A stretch of 61,940 bases of DNA, from contig CADEDA010000018.1 of NCBI GenBank assembly GCA_902825965.1, forward strand, positions 1 to 61,940, given 5' to 3'. The stretch is from an uncultured Gemmatimonadota bacterium. Its GTDB lineage: Bacteria > Gemmatimonadota > Gemmatimonadetes > Gemmatimonadales > Gemmatimonadaceae. The notes beneath the pieces were generated by a model, which made no database searches, was not told where the DNA came from, and saw only the letters and a list, made by a program, of their open reading frames with translations. The position numbers and the translations under genes were made by a program. Shown here piece after piece: positions 52,878 to 61,894 of the stretch (positions within the stretch are counted from its first letter, which is position 1; each line of letters begins with the position of its first letter).

Positions 52878-53216
52878 CTAGGAACCGGGACCCCACGACC
52901 ACCCTATGTCCACGGTCATGATGTCGCGACCAGTCGCTCTGCCCCGTGACTCAAGCATCACGCAGGCGACGACTCGTCCACGCCAGTACTGAACGTTGGA
53001 GTGGGGGTCTTTGCCTGTGACCACGGGAATGCGCTCTTCGCACACATGAGAGGCACCACTGGCTCCACCAAGCGTGCACTCGACCACACAGGGCTGTCGA
53101 TCGTCGGCGCGGGCCCCCGCGCGCGCGACCACGCGATGACTGAATCGTACGCCATGCCAGTCGCCATCGAGGGACCCGAGCAGCTTGGATGAGATCCTCC
53201 CGGTCGAAGCTGCCAC
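52878..53216 (-). CDS. Small uncharacterised protein
   Basis: The frame from a GTG at 53216 gives a 112-residue beta-rich protein (CVVECTLGGASGASHVCEER, NVQYWRGRVVACVMLE, IMTVDIGWSWGPGS). No family recognised. The start is uncertain and lies at the edge of an IS remnant, so it may be truncated. Confidence 0.35.
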   Translation of the reverse strand: MAASTGRISSKLLGSLDGDWHGVRFSHRVVARAGARADDRQPCVVECTLGGASGASHVCEERIPVVTGKDPHSNVQYWRGRVVACVMLESRGRATGRDIMTVDIGWSWGPGS

Positions 53217-53244
53217 AAGGTTTCACCGAAAGCGTTCATCGCGT

Positions 53245-53382
53245 GGTCAAGTGCAGAACGGCGCTCGGCAGGTGCGCGACGCAAAGCGGCTCAGGGCGCT
53301 CGAAGACGTGGCCGCGCGGTTGAAGCGTCTCGTCGCCGACCACACGCACACTCTGCAGGTCCTGACTCATGTGCTGGGGTAA
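53245..53382 (+). pseudogene. IS3-family OrfA remnant
   Basis: The frame reads GARQVRDAKRLRALEDVAAR and LKRLVADHTHTLQVLTHVLG then stops: the leucine-zipper end of an IS407-type OrfA. OrfB is not present downstream. Confidence 0.55.
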
Positions 53383-54143
53383 GGATCATGACTTGGAGGA
53401 CTCCTTGACGACCGCCGGGCGGTGGTCACCGCACCGCGGGCGCGACATCCGGTCGGTGAACGCTTGGCGGTCGCGCGATCGGCTTCGCGCGCTCCGTGGT
53501 GCGGTTGGTCCCGCAACGATCACCACCCGAGTCGGTGATCGCCGAACGAGGCTCGCCCGCCCCGACGTCAATCGACTGCGGCAGCACGTTCCGCAGCCGC
53601 GCCTCCGATTCTTGGGCCGCCGCTCGCGGCATCGCCCCCATCGTTGTCCCATCGCGGCCGCCGGTACAGGACGCGCCTGTCGAGCACCTCACTGAACCGT
53701 TCCGCGATGACCGCCTCGGTTCGCGCGGGATTCGCTCGCCGTGGGATGCGCACATTCCCAGCGCGTTTCCGCGCGCCTTCAGCGGCACACGACCGCACGA
53801 CGCCAGCCACCGCTAGACCCCGCTTGCGTTGTCCCAGACCTTCGCCATACCCCCCACGCGTATGTCAGCATTGAGCAGGCGTGCGGACGGAGGGACCGTC
53901 ATTCGTGGACACCGTCGGTCCCGAAGCGCGCGGCGCGAGACGGCCGGGCGACGCCTCCTCGTGCCGGCTGAGTTGCCGGCTGTGACGACCCGTTCCCAGC
54001 GCCCACAGGCCGTTCGTCACTGTGGTCGCACTCCGCGCGCGTGCGAGCCGCCCTTCGCACTCCGACTGGATGTGACCGCACCACTGAGGCGCGGGTAGCC
54101 TTTGGGAAGCGCCCAACCACTCGCACTCCGACAACCGCCTACC
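53383..54143. other. Gene-poor stretch
   Basis: About 760 nt after the IS remnant. Long frames on both strands are Arg-rich shadows without domain similarity. Probably decayed DNA; the promoter of the next lipoprotein gene should be at its right end. Confidence 0.4.
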
Positions 54144-54869
54144 ATGCGCTCACGTGTATCGCTGTTCCTTGCCGGCGTCCTGGCACTCACCACCGCGTGC
54201 CGAGAGGATGCCACGTCGCCATCGCCGTCGGGCGACACCATCACGCTCTCCAGCGCACAACTCTCCTTGCTCCGCGACAGAGCGGAGGCACTCGCTGACG
54301 CCAATCCCGGCATCGGGAGCTTCACCTCTCTCGTCGATTCGACCTTGCTCGCGCTCCAAGCGGGCATTCAGCTGCAACAGCTCCCGGTCACGACCGACCT
54401 GACGACTGCGCCGCTCTACTTCGTCGGCCTGCATCGGGTCATCCACCAATCGAACGGCGGATCCTTCTCAACGTGGACACTGGTCGGTTTCGAGTCGCCA
54501 AGCACCTTTGCCCACATTGTCCAGACGAGCGGCTTCGCGCAGTCGGCAACCAGCACGGCGCCGACTTCCCAGAGTGGCACGATCGGAGACGGGAGCGGGA
54601 TGGTGAACGGTCTGCTGCTGCAGGTGTCCGGTGACAGGGTTGACGCTTTCGACTTCACCAGTGGAACAGCCAGCTTCTCCTCGAGCGCACCATCAGGCTC
54701 CTGCCCCATCGGCACTCCCGCACCGCACACGGAATGCTCGCTTGAGACGATGACCATCAGGTTCAGTGTCAGCGGCCGCCAGTCGCCGTCGGGCCCCACG
54801 AGGCGCTCCGCCTCCGTCGCCACCGAGGTCACGGTCCCTGCGATGCGGTTGACGTACACGCCGCAGTGA
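54144..54869 (+). CDS. Hypothetical lipoprotein
   Basis: A 241-residue protein with a lipobox (LAGVLALTTACRED). The body is Ser/Thr-rich and beta-stranded (LVGFESPSTFAHIVQTSGFA, DRVDAFDFTSGTASF). A cysteine pair (GSCPIGTPAPHTEC) may form a disulfide. No family recognised. The start at 54144 gives the signal peptide. Confidence 0.65.
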   Translation: MRSRVSLFLAGVLALTTACREDATSPSPSGDTITLSSAQLSLLRDRAEALADANPGIGSFTSLVDSTLLALQAGIQLQQLPVTTDLTTAPLYFVGLHRVIHQSNGGSFSTWTLVGFESPSTFAHIVQTSGFAQSATSTAPTSQSGTIGDGSGMVNGLLLQVSGDRVDAFDFTSGTASFSSSAPSGSCPIGTPAPHTECSLETMTIRFSVSGRQSPSGPTRRSASVATEVTVPAMRLTYTPQ

Positions 54870-55374
54870 GGCGGCGGACTCGACCCGCGAAGCCATCCCT
54901 GACAGGATCGGAGTCCACTTCGGGTCCAATGGGTGCTGTTTCCCGTCGTTCTGTCTCCGCTTCTTCCCCGCGCAACTGCCCATGCCCTCTGGCCCACGTC
55001 GCCTCGGCAATCTCCGCTGGCGCCACGACCCCTCCGCGGACATCGACCGCGCGCGCGAGTTCTTCTTCGAGCGCTGCGGCGGGAGGTTCTCAGAGGCTCC
55101 CGCACTGGGCCGTCGGATTCAGCTGGACGGCAGGAGCGCCGCGCGGCTCCTCTCGGCGGACGGGCCGCTCGTGTCCCCAGGCACGCCGCCCGGTCGTAGC
55201 ACCTGCACTTCCGCCGCGACGAACGTGAGATGAGTGAGAGGCCCCCAGTCCCTCACTCGCGGGTGCGCGTCACCGATGCCGCTCGCAGGTCACGCCGAGA
55301 CCAGGCTCTACGGCGCCCAGCAACCGGTATGCGCATGAGAATGCGCGCCTGTCCCCCACGGACGGCTCATGCGC
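54870..55374. other. Gene-poor stretch
   Basis: About 500 nt. Frames of 80-120 codons exist, but they overlap each other and show no recognisable domain. Confidence 0.35.
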
Positions 55375-55713
55375 TCAGTGCCACGTCACGAGCAGCCACG
55401 CGTAGAGCACGACGGTGTACGCCACGGCACCGACGAGGAAGAGCAGGATCGCGCGCGTCAGTCCGTGCCATTCGACCGGCAGAAGGACGCCCAGATACCC
55501 GACGACGAGTACCGAGACCAGCGCGGGCAGGGCCGGGTGACTCCAGTCCCCCGAGCGGACCCAGTCAGCGAGGACGAGGACGGACAGCACGGCTGTTCCG
55601 ATGCCGACCGCCGCCCCCTGTCGGTCCGCACCGAACCGTTTGCTCGCGACGGCCACGACAATCGGCCACGCCAGTCGGATGAAGAGGTCCAAGTAGTCAG
55701 AGAGGCGATTCAA
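55375..55713 (-). CDS. Small integral membrane protein
   Basis: From a TTG at 55713 the frame gives 112 residues with about four membrane segments (LDLFIRLAWPIVVAVAS, VGIGTAVLSVLVLADWV, ALVSVLVVGYLGVLLPV, AILLFLVGAVAYTVVLYAWLL). An open frame continues upstream to 55947 but is Arg-rich and unconvincing. No family recognised. From 55714 to 56046 no other gene is seen. Confidence 0.5.
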   Translation of the reverse strand: MNRLSDYLDLFIRLAWPIVVAVASKRFGADRQGAAVGIGTAVLSVLVLADWVRSGDWSHPALPALVSVLVVGYLGVLLPVEWHGLTRAILLFLVGAVAYTVVLYAWLLVTWH

Positions 55714-56046
55714 TGCAGGTAGGCCTCGGAGAAGGACTCGCGCGCCGGTGACCGTGCGTCCGACACATTGCGACGAAGGGAGACCCTTGGGAAGACGCAC
55801 TGGGCGATGGCCGCGTCGGCCCGGCAGGACGCACGCGGCGCCGAGCCGCGCTTCGGTCGCCATGGTGAATCGTCCGGCACGCCCTCGCGTGACGAACTGG
55901 CCGCAGCGCACGAGGGTATCAATCGCGCCCTTGACCTGCTCGCGCATGCACGCGTGTTGAGCCCGACCAGAGACGCGGCACGATGTGCCTCCGGCCGGGC
56001 ACAGAGATGCTGCCGTAGCGGGTGGCCTCGCTCGAGGCGCACGGCC

Positions 56047-56808
56047 TCAGTCGAGCTTCTCCCATACGAACATGAAGATGTAGATGCTCATGGCCGCGTT
56101 GAAAGCCATGTGCGACACAATGGACGGATAGATGGATTGCGTTGCTGACCGCCAGTGCGCGAAGAGGCGCGCCGCGAGAAACATCAGCAGCATCCACAGG
56201 AGACCCGAGGGCAGCAGTAGCGAGAGCTTGTTGTCCGCCCAATGGAGCCCATGATGGCATAGATGGACGGTCGCAAAAGCGCCACACTCGATGTATGTGC
56301 TGGTATTCCGAGGCAGTGACGATTCGAGCGAGCGCTGAAGTACTCCCCGGAAGAACGTCTCTTCGCCAAGGGGGCTGAAGATGATCGCCGGAACCGTGAA
56401 GACGACGAACAGGAGGAGGGTGGACTTCCCCGTCGTGTCGAATGACCGGTAGAAGGCCTGGGCGATCGAGACGAACCAGTTGTCTTGAGTGGCGCCGTAG
56501 ACTCGTGAGCCAATGACTCCGCAGACCAGCGCCAGCACAGCGCCGGTAGCGGCTGCCGGGACATAAGACTTCTTCGACGTCGCGCGTACTACGCCGATCT
56601 GCCTCCGGCCGTCCTGATTGAAGAAGAGCCATGGCGTGGCAACCATCAGTACGAAACTCAGCGGAAGGAGTGGCCGCAGTTGTGGGGGTCCAAGGACGCC
56701 GAGTGCACGCATGAAAGCAAAGCACAGCCCGACAAGGATGACAGCGGCGACTCCCGCCTTGGGATGTTGGAGGAACGGGCGACGCCACTCGAGGGTGCGG
56801 GAATGCAT
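56047..56808 (-). CDS. CPBP-family intramembrane metalloprotease
   Basis: A 253-residue protein with about seven membrane segments. The CPBP motifs are clear: GEETFFRGVLQRSL (E-E-x3-R), FATVHLCHHGLHW (histidines) and IVSHMAFNAAMSIY (H-x3-N). Known members process CAAX-type or bacteriocin-related substrates or act in immunity. The start at 56808 is chosen because the upstream frame belongs to an IS30 remnant. Confidence 0.85.
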   Translation of the reverse strand: MHSRTLEWRRPFLQHPKAGVAAVILVGLCFAFMRALGVLGPPQLRPLLPLSFVLMVATPWLFFNQDGRRQIGVVRATSKKSYVPAAATGAVLALVCGVIGSRVYGATQDNWFVSIAQAFYRSFDTTGKSTLLLFVVFTVPAIIFSPLGEETFFRGVLQRSLESSLPRNTSTYIECGAFATVHLCHHGLHWADNKLSLLLPSGLLWMLLMFLAARLFAHWRSATQSIYPSIVSHMAFNAAMSIYIFMFVWEKLD

Positions 56809-56829
56809 ATCAACGTGGGCTATGAGGGT

Positions 56830-57125
56830 AGGATCAGGACGCCAGCGCAACACGTGCTGAGTGACCTCGGCGGGCGTCTGGCAGCCGCGCGCCCCGCGGG
56901 GCGGACCATCGAGGCGGTCGGAAACGGTGTCGCGCTGGCGCTCCGTGAAGCTGTCGAGGTCCGCGCTGCGACGGAAGTACGCCGAAGCAGCCCGTTCGTG
57001 TTCTCGGTCGCACCGCGGTGCCGCGGATGCTGCGGATCGCAGAAGTAGACCCGCACGCCCAGCGCGATCGAGTCGACACGATGGTGGGCGCACTCGAGTC
57101 CGCGGTCACCGGCGCGCGAGCGCTT
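56830..57125 (-). pseudogene. IS30-family transposase remnant, frameshifted
   Basis: One frame reads IALGVRVYFCDPQHPRHRG then ENTNGLLR, the hallmark of IS30 transposases. The sense continues in another frame with RRSADLDSFTERQRDTVSDR and GCQTPAEV. At least one frameshift; the N-terminal DDE half is missing. Confidence 0.7.
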
Positions 57126-57421
57126 CCAGTGGGTCGGCAGCAGCTTGATCCAGCGGATGAGGTCGGTGCTGGGAGCGATCGCCACCTGGTTCGGCGACGT
57201 CACGAGGATCACGAAGGAGGGAGCGATGCGGGGACCGCCGCACCGCTACCGTAGCCAGCCGTCGGTCGCCGGCCGTCGTTCGGTGGCGCGGGACCGACAG
57301 CCACCACGACGGTCGTGCGTCCACGCGAGCCACGGAAGGGACCAACCGGGGTCATAGGTCACACTCGAAACCCGGGGAATAGGAAGAACTGCTCATCTGG
57401 CCCGCAACCGGGGAGGTTTCG

Positions 57422-57748
57422 ATGCGTTGGCAGGAGATGCCACCGGCGGACCAGGAGAAGGAGTTCGTCGGGGGGTACCGGCGCGGGCTGTACACGATGA
57501 CCGAACTGGCGGGGCGCTGCGACATCAGCCGGGGGTCGGGCTACGCGATGGTGTGTCACGTCGAGGCGTTCGGCGCGGCAGGCCTGCGGCCGCAAATCCG
57601 ACGCCCGCACACGTCGCCCACCCAGACGCCGGCGCATATCGCCGCGCTTCTGATCGCGGCCAAGCGCGCAGACCCGGCGTGGGGCTACGGGATGTCGCTG
57701 CACTGGCCTATGCCGCGGATCGCAAGGTCCGGTACCGGCCGGCCCTGA
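57422..57748 (+). pseudogene. IS481-like transposase N-terminal remnant
   Basis: The frame MRWQEMPPADQEKEFVGGYR with MTELAGRCDISRGSGYAMVC and RPHTSPTQTPAHIAALLIAA is the helix-turn-helix start of an IS481-type transposase. It lacks the DDE domain and ends after 108 codons at the border of the cassette array. Confidence 0.6.
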
Positions 57749-57820
57749 GCACCGTGGACGCCTCGCCGGGCGAGAGTGGACGATCGGGAGCTCTCGGTCG
57801 CATCGGTGCCATGGTGGCCA

Positions 57821-57925
57821 GGATAACGTTTGCTTCTGCTGCAGCCGCTCCAATAAGAAGGGTCGTGCGGGACCTCCGCAACCGAGCCTAGGCCCCGCGT
57901 TCATCGGCAGCGAGCGGCGTCAGGC
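57821..57925 (-). repeat. attC-like site after the PhnB-like cassette gene
   Basis: Left arm GGATAACGTTTGCTTCTGC is nearly identical to that of the site at 60621. The right core box GTCAGGC differs by one base from GTTAGGC. About 105 bp. It lies 17 nt after the PhnB-like stop. Confidence 0.65.
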
Positions 57926-57941
57926 GGTGACGCGCCTGAGC

Positions 57942-58346
57942 TCAGGCCTGGTCACCGTGATGCAGCAGCATCCAGGACGTGCCGAATCGATCACGGAGCA
58001 TCGCAAAGCGGTTCGCGAACGGCGTCTTCGTGATCTTTGCGAACGCTTCCCCGCCTTCGATGAGCACCGCATAGACCCGTTCCGCCTCGGCCTCGCTCTC
58101 GAGCGTCAGCGTGAGGTAGGCACTCCGCATCGGTTCGGCGTGTGGGATGTCGGCGCCCATGACCGTCATCCCGGCGAGGTCCAGGCGCGCGTGCACCAAC
58201 TTCTCGCCCCAGTCGGCGAGCAGCTGCGGATTCGGCTGCTGCTTGTGCCGGAGGAGGCTCGTCACACGCGCGCCGAGGTGCTGTTCGTAGAAGCGAAACG
58301 CTTCTTCACACGTGCCGCGATAGTTCACGTACACTCCAAGCCGCAT
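57942..58346 (-). CDS. PhnB-like VOC-superfamily protein, cassette gene
   Basis: A 134-residue protein. YVNYRGTCEEAFRFYEQHLG and VHARLDLAGMTVMGADIPHA followed by FGTSWMLLHHGDQ match the PhnB-type branch of the vicinal oxygen chelate superfamily. Starts 83 nt after one attC site and ends 17 nt before the next, on the same strand as the other cassette genes. Confidence 0.85.
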   Translation of the reverse strand: MRLGVYVNYRGTCEEAFRFYEQHLGARVTSLLRHKQQPNPQLLADWGEKLVHARLDLAGMTVMGADIPHAEPMRSAYLTLTLESEAEAERVYAVLIEGGEAFAKITKTPFANRFAMLRDRFGTSWMLLHHGDQA

Positions 58347-58428
58347 GCCGCCTCCGATCGGTGACGCGTACCGGTGGGAAACACGCCGGGTCGATGGACC
58401 CTGTGGCGCGCTCAAGCCTCTCGTTTCT

Positions 58429-58563
58429 GCCTAACGCGTGCAACTGTAGTGGAAGCTCGTGTGAAAAGGGCTTGGCGGGGCCTCCGCTACTAGCCTAGGA
58501 CATCGCGGCCGCCCCGCCAACCCCATCCGCACCCGCGGCCATCGGCAGCAAGCGTCGTTATGC
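58429..58563 (-). repeat. attC site between the MarR and PhnB-like cassettes
   Basis: Core boxes GCCTAAC (58429-58435) and GTTATGC (58557-58563) match RYYYAAC and GTTRRRY exactly. The arms pair (GGCTTGGCGGGGC with GCCCCGCCAACC). About 135 bp. Orientation on the minus strand: R'' at 58563, R' at 58429. Confidence 0.85.
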
Positions 58564-58679
58564 CGCTATGCGGCCTCGCAGTGTGTGACTCTTGGCACCT
58601 ACACCAGCCGGGTTGCGCGGAGGCGGAAGGCCAGTGCGAGCGGAACTCCTCAGGTCTTCGAGTGAACCGAGCAAGGGCA

Positions 58680-59129
58680 TCAGCCGGCCATGGCCGAGCG
58701 CGAGCGGAGTGCCGCGCGCAGTTGGCGCACGCTCGTCGACAACTGCTCCAAGGCACCGGGCGCTAGCGCGGAGGTGAAGTGGAGGTCCAACTCCTTCGCA
58801 AAGGTCTTCGATGCTGCTGCGAGCAGTCGACGTCCCGCCGCGGTCAGCTCAATCAGGGAGGACCGGCTGTCTTTGGGGTTCGATCGCCGCTGACACCACC
58901 CCGCCGCCTCGATTCGATCGACCAACTTGCTCGTGCCGCCGACCGTGATTGACAGCGCCTCGGCGATGTCGTTCACGCGACACGCAGGCGTGCGCTCGAT
59001 GACCTGCATGGGCTCGAACCAGGAAAGGTCCAGCCCATGCACTTGCCGAAGGCGGGCCTCGACCGCATTCCACAGTTCGGTCTCGTAGCGGATAAGCTCG
59101 CTGAAGAGCTCCGCGGAATCGACCGCCAT
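58680..59129 (-). CDS. MarR-family regulator, cassette gene
   Basis: A 149-residue protein with the winged helix of MarR: FEPMQVIERTPACRVNDIAE, SITVGGTSKLVDRIEAAGWC and the wing RRSNPKDSRSSLIELTAAG. Divergent from a SnoaL-like gene with an 88-nt shared control region. The pair lies inside one cassette. A longer upstream frame crosses that control region and is rejected. Confidence 0.88.
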   Translation of the reverse strand: MAVDSAELFSELIRYETELWNAVEARLRQVHGLDLSWFEPMQVIERTPACRVNDIAEALSITVGGTSKLVDRIEAAGWCQRRSNPKDSRSSLIELTAAGRRLLAAASKTFAKELDLHFTSALAPGALEQLSTSVRQLRAALRSRSAMAG

Positions 59130-59137
59130 GCTTCCCC

Positions 59138-59166
59138 TTGACACAATGCATTCCTTGGAATATACC
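59138..59166 (+). promoter_or_regulatory. Promoter of the SnoaL-like gene with a MarR operator
   Basis: TTGACA (59138-59143), exactly 17 nt, TATACC (59161-59166). The spacer contains ATTCC-TT-GGAAT (59150-59161), an inverted repeat, and a half-site ACATTCC follows at 59178-59184. MarR binding here would block both divergent genes. Confidence 0.65.
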
Positions 59167-59217
59167 TTCCACCTGATACATTCCACGTTATGCACTCGCC
59201 ATCCTGAGGGCAACCCC

Positions 59218-59601
59218 ATGTCGAACCACTCCGATCAGATCCGCGCGCTGCTGACGACCTACGAGAGGGCGCTCAACACCAGCGACGCGGCCCTGGCCGC
59301 CTCGTGCTATACAGCGGATGGGGTCTTCATGCCGACCACTCTACCCACCGCCTCGGGCGACCAGATGCTGACCGCGTACAGCCATGTGTTCGCTGCGATC
59401 CGTCTGCGCGTCACCTTCACGGTTGATGAACTCGTCGTCACCAGCGACCAGTCTGCCTACGCGCTGACGCGAAGCACCGGTGTGCAGACCGTGCTCGCGA
59501 CAAACGGCACCAGTGCCGAGGCGAACCGGGAGATCTTCATCTTTCACCGCGGCGCCGAAGGGTGGAAGATCGCTCGATACATGTTCAACAAGGCCGCGTA
59601 G
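59218..59601 (+). CDS. SnoaL/DUF4440-like protein in a cassette
   Basis: A 127-residue NTF2-fold protein: IRALLTTYERALNTSDAALA, CYTADGVFMPTTLPTASG, FTVDELVVTSDQSAYALTRS, FIFHRGAEGWKIARYMFNK. Members are isomerases, small-molecule binders or of unknown use. It is on the plus strand, antisense to the array, and depends on its own promoter under the MarR site. Confidence 0.85.
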   Translation: MSNHSDQIRALLTTYERALNTSDAALAASCYTADGVFMPTTLPTASGDQMLTAYSHVFAAIRLRVTFTVDELVVTSDQSAYALTRSTGVQTVLATNGTSAEANREIFIFHRGAEGWKIARYMFNKAA

Positions 59602-59698
59602 ACACTCACACCTCGGGCGAGTGATGCGGCTGGACGGGAGGATGCACCGTCCCGTGTGAGCGCTGGCCCTCTGAGGCGTTCGGAGGGGAGTCGGCATA

Positions 59699-59829
59699 GC
59701 ATAAGGTTATGTCGTGGCCGTTCCAATAAACTGCGGCGGCGGGGCCGCCGCGTTCCGTTGATTCTATCCGAGTGGCGGCCCCGCCGCCGCTTCCGCGCAC
59801 ACGGCCATCAGAACCAACCATCGTTAGGT
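59699..59829 (-). repeat. attC-like site after the short cassette
   Basis: Boxes GCATAAG (59699-59705, one mismatch) and GTTAGGT (59823-59829). A strong GC stem (GGCGGCGGGGCCGCC with GGCGGCCCCGCCGCC) lies inside. About 131 bp. Confidence 0.75.
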
Positions 59830-59929
59830 GCCGGAGCGCGCGTTACGCTGCGCACTCTCGATCGTGGCGGCGACGAACTCCGACGGCTGCAAGAACGGGC
59901 CGAGAATACGCAGTCGTGAACCGAAGCGT

Positions 59930-59957
59930 GGCCGTCGGCAGCAAGCGTCGTTATGCG
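59930..59957 (-). repeat. Half attC site after the RibD-type gene
   Basis: GCCGTCGGCAGCAAGCGTCG then GTTATGC is the R''-side arm of an attC. The matching second arm is not found before the next complete attC at 59829, so this site seems truncated. Confidence 0.6.
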
Positions 59958-59961
59958 GCGC

Positions 59962-60591
59962 TCAGGCTCTGACGTAGCGCAGATGGGTTGCGGCCGGTCC
60001 GTTCAACACGCGATCGATGCGGAACCGCGGTCCGGGCTCAGCAATGTTCTCAAAGAGCCGACGCCCGCCGTGAAACAGCACGGGGGCGAGAGCGATCTCG
60101 AACTCGTCGACAAGGTCGCGCTGCAAGTACTGCTGGATGACATCCGCGCCGCCAGCGATACGGATGTCGCGGTCCCCAGCGGTGGATCGTGCGAGTTCGA
60201 GCGCGCGTTCAGGGCCGTCGGTGACGAAATGAAAGGTCGTGCCGCCGGGGCGCGGCCACGGCTCCCGCGTGGCGTGGGTGAGCACGTAGACCGGCGTGTG
60301 AAACGGCGCCTCCTCCGGCCACGCGACTTCGCCCTGGTCGAACATCCGCTTGCCCATGATGTTGGCGCCGATGCGCTCGGTCGTGCTGCGCACGAGGTCG
60401 TTGATCGGCCCGGTCTCTCCGCCTCCGCCGATCTTCAGATTCTCGCGGAAGTACTGCGTGTTCAGGATCCAGGCCATGAGTGCTCCCCACTTCGCTCCCC
60501 AGCCCATGTGGCCAGGATCGCTCATCGTCATGCCCTCGGGCGCGAGGTAGCCATCAAGGCTTAGCCCGATGCTCACAAAGACCTTGCTCAT
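59962..60591 (-). CDS. RibD C-terminal/DHFR-like reductase, cassette gene
   Basis: A 209-residue protein. FVSIGLSLDGYLAPEGMTMS, MGKRMFDQGEVAWPEE, PVYVLTHATREPWP and RDIRIAGGADVIQQYLQRDL match the RibD_C/DHFR-like reductase family, often called deaminase-reductase proteins. NADPH-dependent; substrate unknown. The ATG at 60591 is 30 nt after an attC R' box and the stop lies 5 nt before the next R'' box. Confidence 0.88.
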   Translation of the reverse strand: MSKVFVSIGLSLDGYLAPEGMTMSDPGHMGWGAKWGALMAWILNTQYFRENLKIGGGGETGPINDLVRSTTERIGANIMGKRMFDQGEVAWPEEAPFHTPVYVLTHATREPWPRPGGTTFHFVTDGPERALELARSTAGDRDIRIAGGADVIQQYLQRDLVDEFEIALAPVLFHGGRRLFENIAEPGPRFRIDRVLNGPAATHLRYVRA

Positions 60592-60620
60592 TTGTCCCTT
60601 ACGTGGATGTGTCGGAGTCC

Positions 60621-60757
60621 GCATAACGTTTGCTTCTGCTGCAGCCGCTCCAATAAGAAGGGTTGGGTGGGGCGTCCGCAACCGAGCCTAGGTCACAGAC
60701 GGAAGCCCCGCCCAACCCATCCCCAGCCGCGGCTGTCGGCAGCAAGCGTCGCTATGC
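60621..60757 (-). repeat. attC site between the VOC and RibD-type cassettes
   Basis: Boxes GCATAAC (60621-60627) and GCTATGC (60751-60757, one mismatch to GTTATGC). Pairing arms GTTTGCTTCTGCTGCAGCCGC with GCGGCTGTCGGCAGCAAGCG; inner stem GGTTGGGTGGGGC with GCCCCGCCCAACC. About 137 bp. The VOC stop is inside the R'' box. Confidence 0.85.
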
Positions 60758-61129
60758 GGCGGGCGTTACCGCCCCGAAGGTGAGGCGATGCCCGTCCGGT
60801 GTCCGGAGGGCGAATTCGCGCATGCCCCACGGCTTGCTGCTTGGCGGGGCTTGCAGGCTCGCCCCGCGCGCGCGGAATTCGTCGTACAGGGCGTCAACAT
60901 CGTCGACGGTGACGTACGCGACATAGGAATGGTCGCCCAGGGTGCTCGCTGCCGGCTCGTTGGCGCATTCGCCGAGTCCGACGGCGAAGCCGCCGCGGGA
61001 GAGCCAACTCCAGCCATCGGAACCATCGCCGAAGTCACGCGCGAAGCCGAGGGTCGTCATCCAGAACTCGGTGGAGCGCCGGAGATCTTGGACAGCGAGA
61101 ATCAGCCGGTGTTGGAGGAGCTTGGCCAT
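60752..61129 (-). CDS. VOC/glyoxalase-superfamily protein, cassette gene
   Basis: A 125-residue protein. LILAVQDLRRSTEFWMTTLG, WSWLSRGGFAVGLGE, VTVDDVDALYDEFRARGAS, MREFALRTPDGHRLTFG match the vicinal oxygen chelate fold, close to bleomycin-resistance-like members. Starts 21 nt after the attC at 61150 and stops in the next R''. Confidence 0.88.
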   Translation of the reverse strand: MAKLLQHRLILAVQDLRRSTEFWMTTLGFARDFGDGSDGWSWLSRGGFAVGLGECANEPAASTLGDHSYVAYVTVDDVDALYDEFRARGASLQAPPSSKPWGMREFALRTPDGHRLTFGAVTPAA

Positions 61130-61149
61130 GTCACGAAGTCTTCTGGTTC

Positions 61150-61244
61150 GCATAACGTGGGGCTGTGCTGCGGGCACTCCGTAAGATGCGGCGGCGCAGC
61201 CGCCACTTCCATACCGTGACCGTGCGCACCAACCGTCGTTAGGC
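61150..61244 (-). repeat. attC site between the membrane and VOC cassettes
   Basis: Boxes GCATAAC (61150-61156) and GTTAGGC (61238-61244), both exact. The arms pair through GATGCGGCGGCGCAGCCGCC. About 95 bp. The membrane protein's TAA stop lies in the R'' box. Confidence 0.85.
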
Positions 61245-61760
61245 AGCCGTTGTTTCATCTGCGGAGGAACCCGACTCGTCGGCGATATCCGGCGCGAACC
61301 ATGAGTGCCCCACAACGAGGCCGAAGAGCACGCCGACAAACGTGCTGATTGCGAACTCCTCGACGGTGAGCCAGCGCCAGAGTGGCTTCGGAACGTCGTC
61401 AACAATCCCCCTGAGATAGCTCAGCACTAGCGTGTACGGCCACACGGAGACAATGCCAGCGAGATACCGGCCACCGGGGAACGCGTTGCGCACGCGGCGA
61501 CCAACCGCACCATACGCGAGTCCGCCGAGTGCTCCACCAGCGATTGCAAGGAACAGGACAGTCGCTCCAACGCGAAGGTCCGCCCAGGGTGACCTGCTCT
61601 TCAGAAGGAGGTAAGCCACCAGGACCGGTCCGACAATCAGGCCGGCACGCGACAGCGTCAGGACGACCACCAATCCGGCGCCGTACGCAGCGGGACGCAA
61701 CCATTCGGGCAGGCCTTCGATGCGAGCTGCGATTGTCTCGAGAGCCTTTGCGGGAAACAC
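61239..61760 (-). CDS. Membrane protein of unknown function, cassette gene
   Basis: A 173-residue protein with about four membrane segments (AAYGAGLVVVLTLSRAGLIV, LVAYLLLKS, VGATVLFLAIAGGALGG, YLAGIVSVWPYTLVLSYL, FVGVLFGLVVGHSWF). Ends in an acidic tail. No family recognised, which is usual for cassette genes. The start is 31 nt after the attC at 61791; the stop is inside the attC at 61244. Confidence 0.8.
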   Translation of the reverse strand: MFPAKALETIAARIEGLPEWLRPAAYGAGLVVVLTLSRAGLIVGPVLVAYLLLKSRSPWADLRVGATVLFLAIAGGALGGLAYGAVGRRVRNAFPGGRYLAGIVSVWPYTLVLSYLRGIVDDVPKPLWRWLTVEEFAISTFVGVLFGLVVGHSWFAPDIADESGSSADETTAA

Positions 61761-61790
61761 GGTGCGCTCTTCTCCGGGTCCTGAAGGCCT

Positions 61791-61885
61791 GCCTCACGTC
61801 AGCCTGTGCTGTGGACGATCAAATAGAATGCGGCGCCGCAGGCGCCGCTACCTCAGCCGGCCATCAGCACCAAGCATCGTTAGGC
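61791..61885 (-). repeat. attC-like site before the membrane-protein cassette
   Basis: Boxes GCCTCAC (61791-61797, one mismatch) and GTTAGGC (61879-61885). The inner stem GCGGCGCCGCAGGCGCCGC is strong. About 95 bp. Confidence 0.75.
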
Positions 61886-61894
61886 AGCGCGCAT

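Noticed and set aside
53386-53820. Minus-strand frames resembling a short helical protein
   Set aside because: Overlapping Arg-rich frames, no start signal and no recognisable family.
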